This document shows, one piece after another, positions 48,101-57,059 of a DNA stretch of 64,000 bases. The translations under genes were made by a program, and so were the position numbers. Positions within the stretch are counted from its first letter, which is position 1; each line of letters starts with the position of its first letter. The stretch lies in contig NZ_CP029551.1 in the NCBI RefSeq assembly GCF_003173735.1, positions 1,665,501 to 1,729,500 of the forward strand. Direction: 5' to 3'. Source of the stretch: Methylobacterium radiodurans (GTDB taxonomy: Bacteria > Pseudomonadota > Alphaproteobacteria > Rhizobiales > Beijerinckiaceae). Under the pieces are notes generated by a model. It was not told the origin of the DNA. It made no database searches and saw nothing but the letters and a program-made list of their open reading frames with translations.

Positions 48101-48185
48101 GCAGCAGCGCCCGAACCTTCTCGTGACCGGGCCGGCGGGCGAGTTCGGCGACGACGGCATCGAGTTCGGCTTGGGTGATGGGCAT
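45135..48185 (-). CDS. single-polypeptide restriction-modification enzyme (type IIG/IIL-like)
   Basis: A 1016-residue protein combining a nuclease-like N-terminus (about residues 1-150; IEIKAD at 65-70 fits a PD-(D/E)xK core) and an adenine-N6 methyltransferase. The methyltransferase has EYYTPDWLARKVV before motif I DPACGSGSFL at 335-344 and motif IV NPPW at 539-542. A C-terminal region of about 350 residues (FLRPVHLG onward, with SQFPIRALRVVF and LLALLNSETVRARI) is probably the DNA-recognition part. Such fused enzymes both cut and methylate the same site, so no separate methylase is needed. Its neighbours are not defence genes. Unusual paired repeats lie in the upstream region. Confidence 0.8.
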   Translation of the reverse strand: MPITQAELDAVVAELARRPGHEKVRALLHRLLTGALGARSEQIAFERALPEVRGRVDALLGRTLIEIKADLRREAAAAEAQLARYLPEREAATGQRYVGLATDGACFVAYEMRAGALVPLGACDARPAEARDLTAWLEGVIAVRDWLPADAVGITNELGRRSVAFARTHALLRTAWAAVAADPEASLKRQLWERHLGFVYGKAVGGDDLWLQHTYLVILAKAIAAGAMRIHGRSPEDLLDGRAFRDAGVHGAVEEDFFGWILGAPEGPGIVASLAGHAARFDLGSVDVDLLKVLYESLIDPEQRHDLGEYYTPDWLARKVVRRALDAPATQSCLDPACGSGSFLFHAVRLKRAALAEAGVPAGAVAAACCAAITGFDVHPVAVIFARVTYLLALGESLLAREDAISLPVYLGDALQWNVRRDAVEQDLVIAVPPTGARRSGGSVLRFPLALCADPALFDAVVAALHDASEAGREADAFLGSLAGLGVPAEHRDTLRATYLTYDRLRRAGRDHVWGFIARNLSRPVALSDGARVDVVLGNPPWLSYRFMSRDMQERFRETARRLGVWVGPDEARLVTQTDLSGLFLVRCAELYAKPADRRRRGGRLAMVLPLAALSRGQYRAFRTGDWEGVRAAFTEAWMLDNQAVAPLFRVPTCVLFAEVSERARPTPARVTAFAGRLPFKDAPEELADRHVVSALAEAPRAVGFAAASPYRDRFRQGATLVPRMLCLVERRDGGRLGASRAAPAVRSRRSNLEDPRYRALDALEGAVEGRFLRPVHLGETIAPFRALRPFEGIVPVDAAGQVLDANQAGNRGFGRLADWMERAEGIWQRTSAGRMTLGQRWNFHNGLTSQFPIRALRVVFSKAGRQPAACLLRDGQAIIDHKLYWAEVETEAEGLYLLALLNSETVRARIAPLQARGEQGERDFDKLMFTLPIPHFDARSGLHADLAAAAAEAERVAGAVPVEPGTPFQRARRAIREALRGDGISARIDALTADLLGPDPFAAAVAPAAPELEDA

Positions 48186-48219
48186 CGGCTACCTCAGGTG
48201 CGTACAGGCAGCTAAATTC

Positions 48220-48283
48220 ACTTGAGGTTATATTTCAAGGCCGAGTTCGGCGCCCTTCATACCTGAGGTTAAATATCTTGGCC
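48220..48283. repeat. pair of 23-bp imperfect direct repeats ahead of panD and the restriction gene
   Basis: Copy 1 at 48220-48242 begins ACTTGAGGTTATATTTCAAG; copy 2 at 48261-48283 begins ACCTGAGGTTAAATATCTTG. They agree at 18 of 23 positions and are 41 bases apart (about four helical turns). An inverted match ACCTCAGGT lies at 48191-48199. They sit in AT-rich sequence between divergent genes, so operator or autoregulatory sites are likely. Confidence 0.55.
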
Positions 48284-48359
48284 GGCGGTAGCCCCTTGCC
48301 GCGCGAGCCGGTACAAGGGCGGCGAACACGCCCGGTTCACGGGCGGCCGGGGGGATCAG

Positions 48360-48821
48360 ATGCAGAGTTTCGTCCGGGCCAAGCTGCATGGCATCCGGGT
48401 GACGGGGGCCGACCTCAACTATCACGGCTCGATCACCCTCGACGCCGACCTCTGCCGCGAGGCGGGACTCGACCCGCTCGAATTCGTCGAGATCTGGAAC
48501 AAGATGTCGGGCGCGCGGATCAGCACCTACGTGCTGTACGGCCCGGCCGGCTCCGGCTGCTGCGTGCTGAACGGGGCGGCGGCGCGCACCTGCCAGGTTG
48601 GCGACGAGGTGATCATCGCCTCGGCAAGCTACGGCAGCGTGGACGACGTGATCAGTCACAAGCCGCGGGTGCTGATCTTCGGCGAAGGCAACCGGGTCGT
48701 GGACCGTGTGCTCTACGACGTGTTCCGCGACGAGGCGGGGCGCCTCGACATGCGGATCATCGAGGCGGACACGGGTGTGGAAGAGGCGCCGCGGGTGGCG
48801 ACGCAGATCCGGGTGGTGTGA
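48360..48821 (+). CDS. panD: aspartate 1-decarboxylase proenzyme
   Basis: Makes beta-alanine from aspartate for pantothenate and CoA synthesis. The 153-residue proenzyme has the self-cleavage context LNYHGSITLDADL, with cleavage at the GS pair (Gly23-Ser24) to form the pyruvoyl group. The flanking EIWNKMSGARISTYVLYG and NGAAARTCQVGDEVIIAS match the family. It is about 25 residues longer than E. coli PanD at the C-terminus. It is divergent from the restriction-modification gene. Other pan genes are not in the window. Confidence 0.88.
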   Translation: MQSFVRAKLHGIRVTGADLNYHGSITLDADLCREAGLDPLEFVEIWNKMSGARISTYVLYGPAGSGCCVLNGAAARTCQVGDEVIIASASYGSVDDVISHKPRVLIFGEGNRVVDRVLYDVFRDEAGRLDMRIIEADTGVEEAPRVATQIRVV

Positions 48822-49041
48822 GGTTCGGAAGGCGCGTCGATCCTTCCCCGCGGAACAGGGTGATCGCCTGTGGGCAGCGTACCTCGCTATCAGGTCCCGT
48901 ATCTTTGATCCGGAGAGGGCGCGCGGTGCAGTTTGGGTTCTTTGACGGGCCTTCCAACGCGCAGGGCCACCTGTCCTCTGCGATCATTCACTCGGACCGC
49001 GGGGTAGGATAGCGCGGCAACTTCGGTCGCCCAGGAATGCG

Positions 49042-49334
49042 TCAGAGCACCTGGATCGCCTCGCGCTCGATCGCGGGGCGCAGGTGAGGATGCAGGCCAT
49101 CCCGCGTCGTCAGATCGACCGCCGATCCGAGATCGCGCGAGAGTCGGTCCTCGCGCGGATCAACTCCACGAAGCCGAAGCGCTCGCAATCGGGATCGACG
49201 AACACGTCGACATCGCTGCCGTCCCGCGCCTCGTCACGCGCCACCGAGCCGAAGAGCCAGAGGTGCTGGACGCCGGATCGGCGCAACTCAGCCTCGGAGG
49301 CGCGCAACCACGCAATGACATCGTCCCGGCGCAT
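49042..49334 (-). pseudogene. MNT-type nucleotidyltransferase, frameshifted
   Basis: The first frame starts MRRDDVIAWLRASEAELRRS and has GSVARDEARDGSDVDVFVD, the GS...DxD active site of minimal nucleotidyltransferases (MntA-like antitoxins). It then ends early after RARTDSRAISDRRSI (stop at 49110). A second frame from about 49157 downward reads EDRLSRDLGSAVDLTTRDGL and ends AIEREAIQVL, the expected C-terminus. One missing base near 49150-49158 separates them. No HepT partner gene is visible nearby. Confidence 0.78.
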
Positions 49335-49376
49335 GAGCCCAGGCCTAGCATATCCGCGCCGCGTGGACGATCGGGC

Positions 49377-51182
<1,806 letters not shown>

Positions 51183-51345
51183 CGGCGGAGGTCTCCGGCG
51201 CGCGGCGGCGCAGCCCGGGGGCGGCCGCTCCGCGCCGTGTCAGGGACGGAAATCTCGATCTGTGAGGCGCGGGATAGCAGGGGGGCGTAGCCGCGCCAAG
51301 CGTCGCGCCGGACGCAGGGGCGGAAACCCGGTCCCTGAACGCGCG

Positions 51346-51380
51346 CGGGCGCGGGCGGCTCCGGAGGCCGCCCGCGCCCG
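51346..51380. repeat. perfect 14-bp inverted repeat
   Basis: CGGGCGCGGGCGGC (51346-51359) pairs with GCCGCCCGCGCCCG (51367-51380) across a 7-base loop. It lies downstream of the small 66-residue gene and ahead of lepA, and may act as a transcript end, although no T run follows. Confidence 0.5.
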
Positions 51381-51410
51381 AGGAACGTCAAGCCCTGGAT
51401 GAGGCCGCGC

Positions 51411-51611
51411 TCAGCGTCCGCGATCGCGGATCAGGCGCTCGATCTCGGCCTCGCCGTGGGCGCGGGCCTTCGCCTCGGTCGGGTGCTTGCGGTCGGAGCG
51501 CTGGTGGAGCTTGCCGTTCTTGCGGATGCTCCACTGGAACAGGCTGCCGGACTCGCCGACCGGTTCGACGTCGAGGCTGAAGGGGTAGGTGTCGGTCTGG
51601 ATGTCGCTCAT
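51411..51611 (-). CDS. hypothetical small soluble protein
   Basis: A 66-residue protein (MSDIQTDTYPFSLDVEPVGE ... QWSIRKNGKLHQRSDRKHPTE ... AHGEAEIERLIRDR). The hydrophobic/charged pattern suggests a short beta-hairpin-helix fold. No family is recognised. It is flanked by lepA and the HugZ-like gene on the same strand. Confidence 0.55.
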   Translation of the reverse strand: MSDIQTDTYPFSLDVEPVGESGSLFQWSIRKNGKLHQRSDRKHPTEAKARAHGEAEIERLIRDRGR

Positions 51612-51668
51612 CCGCCCTATATGGTGCGCCGCATCGTCGTTGCCAGGGCACGAAACCGCTGCCGAAGC

Positions 51669-51750
51669 GTTCAGAGCGCGCCCGCGCCCTCTTGCGCGCC
51701 CGCGCCACCTTGCGCGCCCTCTTGCGCATCCCCCTGCGCCCGCGCCTGGG
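51669..51750. repeat. degenerate tandem repeat in the HugZ-like 3' end
   Basis: GC-rich units such as CTCTTGCGCGCCC recur. In the protein they give repeated AQEGAQ/GAGAQEG blocks at the C-terminus. Copy number may vary between strains. Confidence 0.5.
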
Positions 51751-52531
51751 CGGCCATCGCCACGAGCGCCTTGCGCAAGCCTCCCATGTCGGAGATCCGC
51801 TCCGGATAGGTCACCCGGACCGCGCGCTCGCCCGCCACGAGGTCCATCCCCTCCGGGTCGAGGCCCGTGAGCTGCCAGCGCCCCTCGCCCCCGCCGGCCC
51901 CGGCGGCGTAGAGCGCGAGCGCGTCGGCGTGGTCGGCATTCATGTGCTCCACCGCCCCGCGCTCGCCCGCGACGACGCCCTCGGCGCCGCCGAGATCGAG
52001 GAGCAGCTCGTCCCGCGTCAGGGTCGCGGCCTTGGCGAAGCCGCCGTTGAGGTGGCCGGCGGTCGGGTCGAGGGTGAAGAACCCGAAATCGGGGAAGTCC
52101 GCGTAGAGCTTCGCCTTCGGGTGCCGGGCGAGGAAGCGCTCGCGCACGCGCGGATCCTGCGAGGGCACCGCCCGGCCCACCACCGTGAGGCGGGGATGGG
52201 CCAACGGATCGCCCTTGCCGCCGCCCGAGAAGAGCAGCGAGCAGCGCGGCTCGGCGAGCAGGTTGCGGGTGTGGGCCGAGAGGCGCGACAGCAGCAGCAA
52301 GGGCGTGCCGTCCGCGTCGGTCGCCATCGTCACCAGCGAGGCGAAGGGCGTGCCGTCCGGCTCCAGCGTGGCGAGCGCGCCCGAGCGGACGGTGCGCAGG
52401 AGGTCGCGCGCCAGCCCCACCGCGTCGAATCCCGCCTCCGCCGCCGGCAGCGGCCGCGCCGGCCCGCGCTTCTCGCCGCCGCCCTGATCCGTCCCGCCCA
52501 TCGTGCCTCCGCTCGCCGTCTCGCCGGACAC
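51671..52531 (-). CDS. HugZ-like haem-utilisation/PPOX-fold protein
   Basis: A 286-residue protein with an N-terminal FMN-binding split-barrel (PPOX) region: LLRTVRSGALATLEPDGTPFASLVTMATD and the later FFTLDPTAGHLNGGFAKA (given in part). A C-terminal segment EHMNADHADALALYAAG fits DUF2470 of HugZ/HutZ haem oxygenase-like proteins. A haem-binding role is inferred from the family. The N-terminus is a low-complexity Gly-rich tail; ATG 52501 is an alternative start. The C-terminus is a degenerate repeat. Confidence 0.78.
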   Translation of the reverse strand: MSGETASGGTMGGTDQGGGEKRGPARPLPAAEAGFDAVGLARDLLRTVRSGALATLEPDGTPFASLVTMATDADGTPLLLLSRLSAHTRNLLAEPRCSLLFSGGGKGDPLAHPRLTVVGRAVPSQDPRVRERFLARHPKAKLYADFPDFGFFTLDPTAGHLNGGFAKAATLTRDELLLDLGGAEGVVAGERGAVEHMNADHADALALYAAGAGGGEGRWQLTGLDPEGMDLVAGERAVRVTYPERISDMGGLRKALVAMAAQARAQGDAQEGAQGGAGAQEGAGAL

Positions 52532-52816
52532 GCCCGTTTCGGGGATCCTGCTCCGATCATAGGCTTTCCGGCCGGCCGGGCGAGGGCGACATCGGCCCGC
52601 GGGCTTTTTGCCCCGACCGCGTCGGATACGGCCAAGCTACGCCCGGCGCTCGCTTTTTTCAAAGCTTCATACTAAAGCACCTGACCCTTCTGCGCGAAGC
52701 GGTGCCGGGAAGCCGCCCCTCCCGACCGCCTCGCGTCACCGCCTGCCCCGGACCGGGGCCGGACTCGGGCCGCTTGCCCTGAGCCCTGCCGCCGCCGTTT
52801 CAGTCAGGGAACGCGC
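52532..52816. other. chvI upstream region
   Basis: No gene is seen in 285 bases. An AT-rich tract with CTTTTTTCAAAG and ATACTAAAG at about 52652-52677 is likely to hold the chvI promoter, although no clear -35/-10 pair could be set. Confidence 0.3.
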
Positions 52817-53527
52817 ATGCCGACCATCGCCCTCGTCGACGACGACCGCAACATCCTCACCTCCGTGTCGATCGCCCTGGAGACCGAAGGATACCGGATC
52901 CAGACCTACACGGACGGCGCCTCGGCGCTCGACGGGCTGCGGCACTCGCCGCCGGATCTGGCCATCTTCGACATCAAGATGCCGCGCATGGACGGGATGG
53001 AGCTTCTCAGGCGCCTGCGGCAGAAATCGGACCTTCCGGTGATCTTTCTGACGTCCAAGGACGAGGAGATCGACGAGCTGTTCGGCCTGAAGATGGGCGC
53101 GGACGACTTCATCCATAAGCCGTTCTCGCAGCGCCTGCTGGTCGAGCGCGTGAAGGCCGTGCTGCGCCGCTTCGCCCCGAAGGACGGCCCGGGCGCGCCG
53201 CCCCGCGAGGCGGATGCCGCCGCCCGCTCCCTGGAGCGCGGCGCCCTGATGATGGACCCGGAGCGCCACACCTGCACCTGGAAGGGCGAGCCGGTGACGC
53301 TGACCGTGACCGAGTTCCTGATCCTGCAGGCCCTGGCCCACCGCCCCGGCGTCGTGAAGAGCCGCAACGCCCTGATGGACGCGGCCTACGACGATCAGGT
53401 CTACGTGGACGACCGCACCATCGACAGCCACATCAAGCGGCTGCGCAAGAAGTTCAAGGTGACGGACACGAACTTCGACATGATCGAGACTCTGTACGGG
53501 GTCGGCTACCGCTTCAAGGAAGGCTGA
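52817..53527 (+). CDS. chvI: response regulator ChvI (OmpR type)
   Basis: DNA-binding partner of the ChvG kinase; the pair controls envelope, acid and host-associated functions in Hyphomicrobiales. The receiver (about residues 1-115) has ALVDDDRN, the phospho-Asp in [12 protein letters not shown] (about residue 52), FLTSKDEE and [10 protein letters not shown]-terminal winged helix (from about 140) has [17 protein letters not shown] and [15 protein letters not shown]. The 236-residue length matches. The kinase gene follows 50 bases later. Confidence 0.95.
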   Translation: MPTIALVDDDRNILTSVSIALETEGYRIQTYTDGASALDGLRHSPPDLAIFDIKMPRMDGMELLRRLRQKSDLPVIFLTSKDEEIDELFGLKMGADDFIHKPFSQRLLVERVKAVLRRFAPKDGPGAPPREADAAARSLERGALMMDPERHTCTWKGEPVTLTVTEFLILQALAHRPGVVKSRNALMDAAYDDQVYVDDRTIDSHIKRLRKKFKVTDTNFDMIETLYGVGYRFKEG

Positions 53528-53577
53528 GGCGCGGGCTCCCGAGACGATCCCCCCGAAGTCCGAAGACGTCCCGAGCC

Positions 53578-55365
53578 GTGCCGCCCGCAACCTCCGAAGA
53601 TTCCGCTCCGCGCCGCTCCCTTCTCGGCCGGCCGCTGCCCACGCCCTTCGGCTGGCCGCGCGCCCTCTGGGACGGGATCGGCCAGCGCGCGGCCTCCAGC
53701 CTGACGCGCCGCATCGTCGTGCTCAACCTCGTCGGGCTGATCGCGCTGCTCGTCGGCTTCCTCTACCTGAACCAGTTCCGCCAGGGGCTGATCCAGGCGC
53801 GCGTCCAGAGCCTCGCGATCCAGGGCGAGATCATCGCGAGCGCCATCGCTTCCTCGGCTTCCGTCGACACGGACACGATCCGGGTCGATCCGGACAAGCT
53901 GCTGCAGGATCAGGCTGGCGAGGCGCCCGAGGAGGAATCCGCCCCGCTCGCCTTCTCGCTGAATCCCGAGCGGGTCGCGCCGCTCCTCTCCCGCCTCGTC
54001 ACGCCCACCGGCAACCGGGCCCGGGTCTACGACCGCGAGGGCGGCCTCCTCTTCGACACCCGCTCGCTGTTCAGCCGCGAGGGGCGAGGCGATCCGGTGC
54101 CCCAGCACCAGCCGAACGTGCTGGAGCGGGCGGTATCCTGGGTCCACGCCCAGCTGTCGTCCCTGCTTGGCGGGCGCCGGAAGGCAGCCGAGGAGGTGGG
54201 ACCCGCCAACGGCCACTCCCTGCGCGAGGTCCAGACGGCGCTCTCCGGCGCCCGCGGCTCGCTGGTCCGCCGCAACGCGGTCGGCGAGACCACGGTCTCG
54301 GTCGCGGTGCCGATCCACAAGGGCGGCCAGGTCCGCGGCGCGCTCCTGATCTCGACGCAGGGCGACGCGATCGACCGCGTCATCGCCTCCGAGCGCTTCG
54401 GCCTGTTCCAGGTCTTCATCGTGGCCGCCTTGGTGATGGTGGTGCTCTCGATCCTGCTCGCCGGCGCCATCGCGGGGCCGGTGCGGCGCCTCGCCGAGGC
54501 CGCCGAGAAGGTGCGGATGGGCATCAAGACCCGCGAGGAGATCCCCGATTTCACCGACCGCACCGACGAGATCGGCCACCTCTCGGGCGCGCTTCGCGAC
54601 ATGACCCAGGCGCTCTACCGGCGCATCGACGCGATCGAGAGTTTTGCCGCCGACGTCAGCCACGAACTGAAGAACCCGCTGACCTCGCTGCGCAGCGCCG
54701 TCGAGACCCTGCCGCTGGCGAAGACCGACGATTCGCGCTCGCGGCTGATGGCGATCATCCAGCACGACGTGAAGCGGCTCGACCGCCTGATCAGCGACAT
54801 CGCCGACGCCTCGCGCCTCGACGCGGAGCTGGCGCGGGCCGAGGCGCGGCGGGTCGACATGCGCAAGCTCCTGACCACCGTGATCTCGGTCGCCAACGAG
54901 CGGCGGCGCCCGAAGGATTGCCTGATCCAGCTCGACATCGAGAAGCCGCCGGGCGGCGACGAGACCCCCTTCGCCATCATCGGCCACGACAGCCGCCTGG
55001 GGCAGGTGGTCAACAACCTGATCGACAACGCCCGCTCGTTCTCGCCCTCCGACGCCAAGGTCCGGGTGGCGCTCCGGCGGGTGCGCGGCGAGGTCGAGAT
55101 GATCTGCGAGGACGAGGGGCCGGGCATCCCCGAGCACGCCCTGGAGCGGATCTTCGAGCGCTTCTACACGGACCGCCCGGAGCAGGGCTTCGGCCAGAAT
55201 TCGGGTCTCGGCCTCTCGATCTCGCGCCAGATCGTGCAGGCGCATCGCGGTACCATCCGGGCGGAGAACCGCCCCGGCCCGGCCAACGAGGACGGCGAGC
55301 CGACCGTGCGCGGCGCCCGCTTCATCGTGCGCCTGCCGGCCGCGCCCCGGCAGCTCGCCGCCTGA
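53578..55365 (+). CDS. chvG: sensor histidine kinase ChvG
   Basis: A 595-residue membrane kinase. A cytoplasmic N-terminus leads to a first membrane segment (IVVLNLVGLIALLVGFLYL), a periplasmic sensor of about 200 residues, and a second membrane segment (VFIVAALVMVVLSILLAGAI). HAMP and HisKA follow with phospho-His in AADVSHELKNPLTSLR, then an ATP site with NNLIDNARSFSP, EDEGPGIP and LGLSISRQIV. The GTG at 53578 is the first in-frame start codon. It is followed immediately by hprK, a known link of this kinase to PTS regulation. Confidence 0.95.
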   Translation: MPPATSEDSAPRRSLLGRPLPTPFGWPRALWDGIGQRAASSLTRRIVVLNLVGLIALLVGFLYLNQFRQGLIQARVQSLAIQGEIIASAIASSASVDTDTIRVDPDKLLQDQAGEAPEEESAPLAFSLNPERVAPLLSRLVTPTGNRARVYDREGGLLFDTRSLFSREGRGDPVPQHQPNVLERAVSWVHAQLSSLLGGRRKAAEEVGPANGHSLREVQTALSGARGSLVRRNAVGETTVSVAVPIHKGGQVRGALLISTQGDAIDRVIASERFGLFQVFIVAALVMVVLSILLAGAIAGPVRRLAEAAEKVRMGIKTREEIPDFTDRTDEIGHLSGALRDMTQALYRRIDAIESFAADVSHELKNPLTSLRSAVETLPLAKTDDSRSRLMAIIQHDVKRLDRLISDIADASRLDAELARAEARRVDMRKLLTTVISVANERRRPKDCLIQLDIEKPPGGDETPFAIIGHDSRLGQVVNNLIDNARSFSPSDAKVRVALRRVRGEVEMICEDEGPGIPEHALERIFERFYTDRPEQGFGQNSGLGLSISRQIVQAHRGTIRAENRPGPANEDGEPTVRGARFIVRLPAAPRQLAA

Positions 55366-55369
55366 GCCG

Positions 55370-55891
55370 GTGACGGCCGCGCGCCTCACCCTCCACGCCG
55401 CCTGCGTGGTCCTGGGCGAGGCGGGCGTGCTGATCCGGGGCGAAGCGGGCGCCGGCAAGTCGAGCCTCGCGCTGGCGCTGCTCGACCGGGCCGGGCTCTC
55501 GGGGCGCTTCGCCGCCCTCGTTGCCGACGACCGCGTGCGGCTGGAGCGGCATCACGATCGCCTCGTCGGCCGCGCGCACCCGCGCCTTGCGGGGCTGATC
55601 GAGGTGCGGGGCCTCGGCATCCTCGCGGTCGCCGATCTCGGCCACGAGGCGCTGCCGGCCTGCGTGCCGCGGCTCGTGGTCGATCTCGTCCCCGCCGGCC
55701 CACGCCTGCCGGAGGCGGGGCCCGAGCCGGCCCGCATCCTCGGCCTCGACCTGCCGCGGCTCGTCGTGGACCGGGACTTGCGTGATTCGGGTCTCGCCCC
55801 CGTGCTGGTACTTGCGGCGCTCTTCGCAGGCGCGGCGGGGCGTCCGGGCGTTGCTTCGCAGCCGCACAGCGCGACCGAGCGCGCGCTTTAG
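55370..55891 (+). CDS. hprK: truncated-type HPr kinase/phosphorylase
   Basis: Phosphorylates HPr on a serine and links carbon metabolism to ChvG/ChvI. At 173 residues it has only the C-terminal catalytic domain, as usual in alphaproteobacteria; firmicute HprK is about 310. Walker A GEAGAGKSSLALAL is near residue 25, and IEVRGLGILAVADLG is the family signature near 76. GTG 55370 lies 4 bases after the chvG stop, so they are coupled. The arginine-rich end is not distinctive. Confidence 0.92.
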   Translation: MTAARLTLHAACVVLGEAGVLIRGEAGAGKSSLALALLDRAGLSGRFAALVADDRVRLERHHDRLVGRAHPRLAGLIEVRGLGILAVADLGHEALPACVPRLVVDLVPAGPRLPEAGPEPARILGLDLPRLVVDRDLRDSGLAPVLVLAALFAGAAGRPGVASQPHSATERAL

Positions 55892-55940
55892 AGCGGGGGG
55901 CGTAGCGCGTTCGTGACGGTCGTGGCATGATGATGACGCT

Positions 55941-55954
55941 GTTTTGAGCAAAAC
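55941..55954 (+). promoter_or_regulatory. small inverted repeat GTTTTGAGCAAAAC
   Basis: GTTTT and AAAAC flank GAGC, 14 bases in all, within AT-containing sequence about 78 bases ahead of the EIIA start. It is a candidate operator or promoter spacer; the match is short and could be chance. Confidence 0.3.
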
Positions 55955-56031
55955 GTCGCGACTGCCTTGTGTCAGGGGTGTGCGATGCACAACATGGCGG
56001 CTCGGTTCACAGGACGTCGGAACGTGCGTCG

Positions 56032-56433
56032 ATGATTGGCATGGTGCTCGTCACCCACGGTTTGCTCGCGACCGAGTTCAAGGCCGCGCTCGAGCACGTG
56101 GTCGGCCCGCAGAAGCAGATCGAGACCATCACGATCGGCCCCGACGACGACATGGAGCTGCGCCGTCGGGACATCATGTCGGCAGTCTGCCGGGTCGATA
56201 CCGGCACCGGCGTGGTGGTGCTCACCGACATGTTCGGGGGCACACCCTCGAACCTCGCGCTCTCGTGCATGAACGGCGGAACCGTCGAGGTGGTCGCCGG
56301 GATCAACCTGCCGATGCTGATCAAGCTCGCCAGCGTGCGCGAGGAGGAATCACTCGGCGACGCGGTGCTCCATGCCCAGGAGGCGGGCCGCAAGTACATC
56401 AACGTCGCCTCCCGGGTGCTCGCCGGGAAATGA
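56032..56433 (+). CDS. PTS EIIA component, mannose (Man) family
   Basis: A 133-residue phosphocarrier of the incomplete, regulatory PTS of alphaproteobacteria. The phospho-accepting His is at position 9 in MVLVTHG. GVVVLTDMFGGTPSNLALS (about residue 62 onward) is the Man-family signature. No sugar permease (EIIB/C) is adjacent. It is placed between hprK and the HPr gene, an arrangement that supports PTS-Man regulatory rather than transport function. Confidence 0.93.
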   Translation: MIGMVLVTHGLLATEFKAALEHVVGPQKQIETITIGPDDDMELRRRDIMSAVCRVDTGTGVVVLTDMFGGTPSNLALSCMNGGTVEVVAGINLPMLIKLASVREEESLGDAVLHAQEAGRKYINVASRVLAGK

Positions 56434-56565
56434 CGCCGACGTGGCGATGCGTGACGCGTCCGTGATTCGGGCCGGCCGATCCGGACTTCCGTCCTCTCTC
56501 CGAAACGGCTAGGCACGGATCAGGACGGTCCCGAGCCGTCGCCCGCGCGGAACCGAGAGCGCCCC

Positions 56566-56889
56566 GTGCCGATCGACGACCTCTACGAGACGGACGACAA
56601 CCCGCCGGTGCCGGAGGGCGGGTTCCTGCGCACGCTGCCGATCATCAACCGGCGCGGTCTGCACGCCCGGGCCTCGGCCAAGTTCGTGCAGACGGTGGAG
56701 CGCTTCGGCGCCGCCGTGACGGTGACCCGGGCCGGCGAGACGGTGGGCGGGCGCTCGATCATGGGCCTGCTGACGCTCGGCGCCGCCCAGGGCACCTCGG
56801 TCGCGGTCACCGCCGTCGGCGCGGATGCCGAGGCCTGTCTCGATGCCATCGAGGCGCTGCTCGCCAACCGCTTCGGCGAGGACGAGTAG
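56566..56889 (+). CDS. ptsH: HPr phosphocarrier protein
   Basis: A 107-residue HPr with a 20-residue N-terminal extension. The active-site His is at about position 33 in NRRGLHARASAKF. The regulatory-serine region is GGRSIMGLLTLGAAQGT, with serine at about position 64, the expected HprK target. The GTG start is the first plausible codon. It ends the chvI-chvG-hprK-EIIA-HPr array. Confidence 0.93.
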   Translation: MPIDDLYETDDNPPVPEGGFLRTLPIINRRGLHARASAKFVQTVERFGAAVTVTRAGETVGGRSIMGLLTLGAAQGTSVAVTAVGADAEACLDAIEALLANRFGEDE

Positions 56890-57059
56890 GCGCGCGGCTC
56901 GTTTCGACGGGAGGGTGCCACGCGCGGACGCTGTCCGGCTCCGGAACAGTGAGCCCTCGCTTGCTCCGGGTCTCCGCAACGGAAGGTTAAGGTTACCGTC
57001 TTAGATCTGTTTGCATTGTTCCGTATCCCGGCGGTTCGACCGCCCCGAGGATCACTGCG

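Noticed and set aside
48822..49041. HepT (HEPN) partner of the MNT gene
   Set aside because: Neither strand gives a helical HEPN pattern or the RxxxxH motif, so the nucleotidyltransferase appears to be an orphan.
53506..55458. 650-codon frame opposite chvG
   Set aside because: Low-complexity translation; chvG motifs on the other strand are complete.
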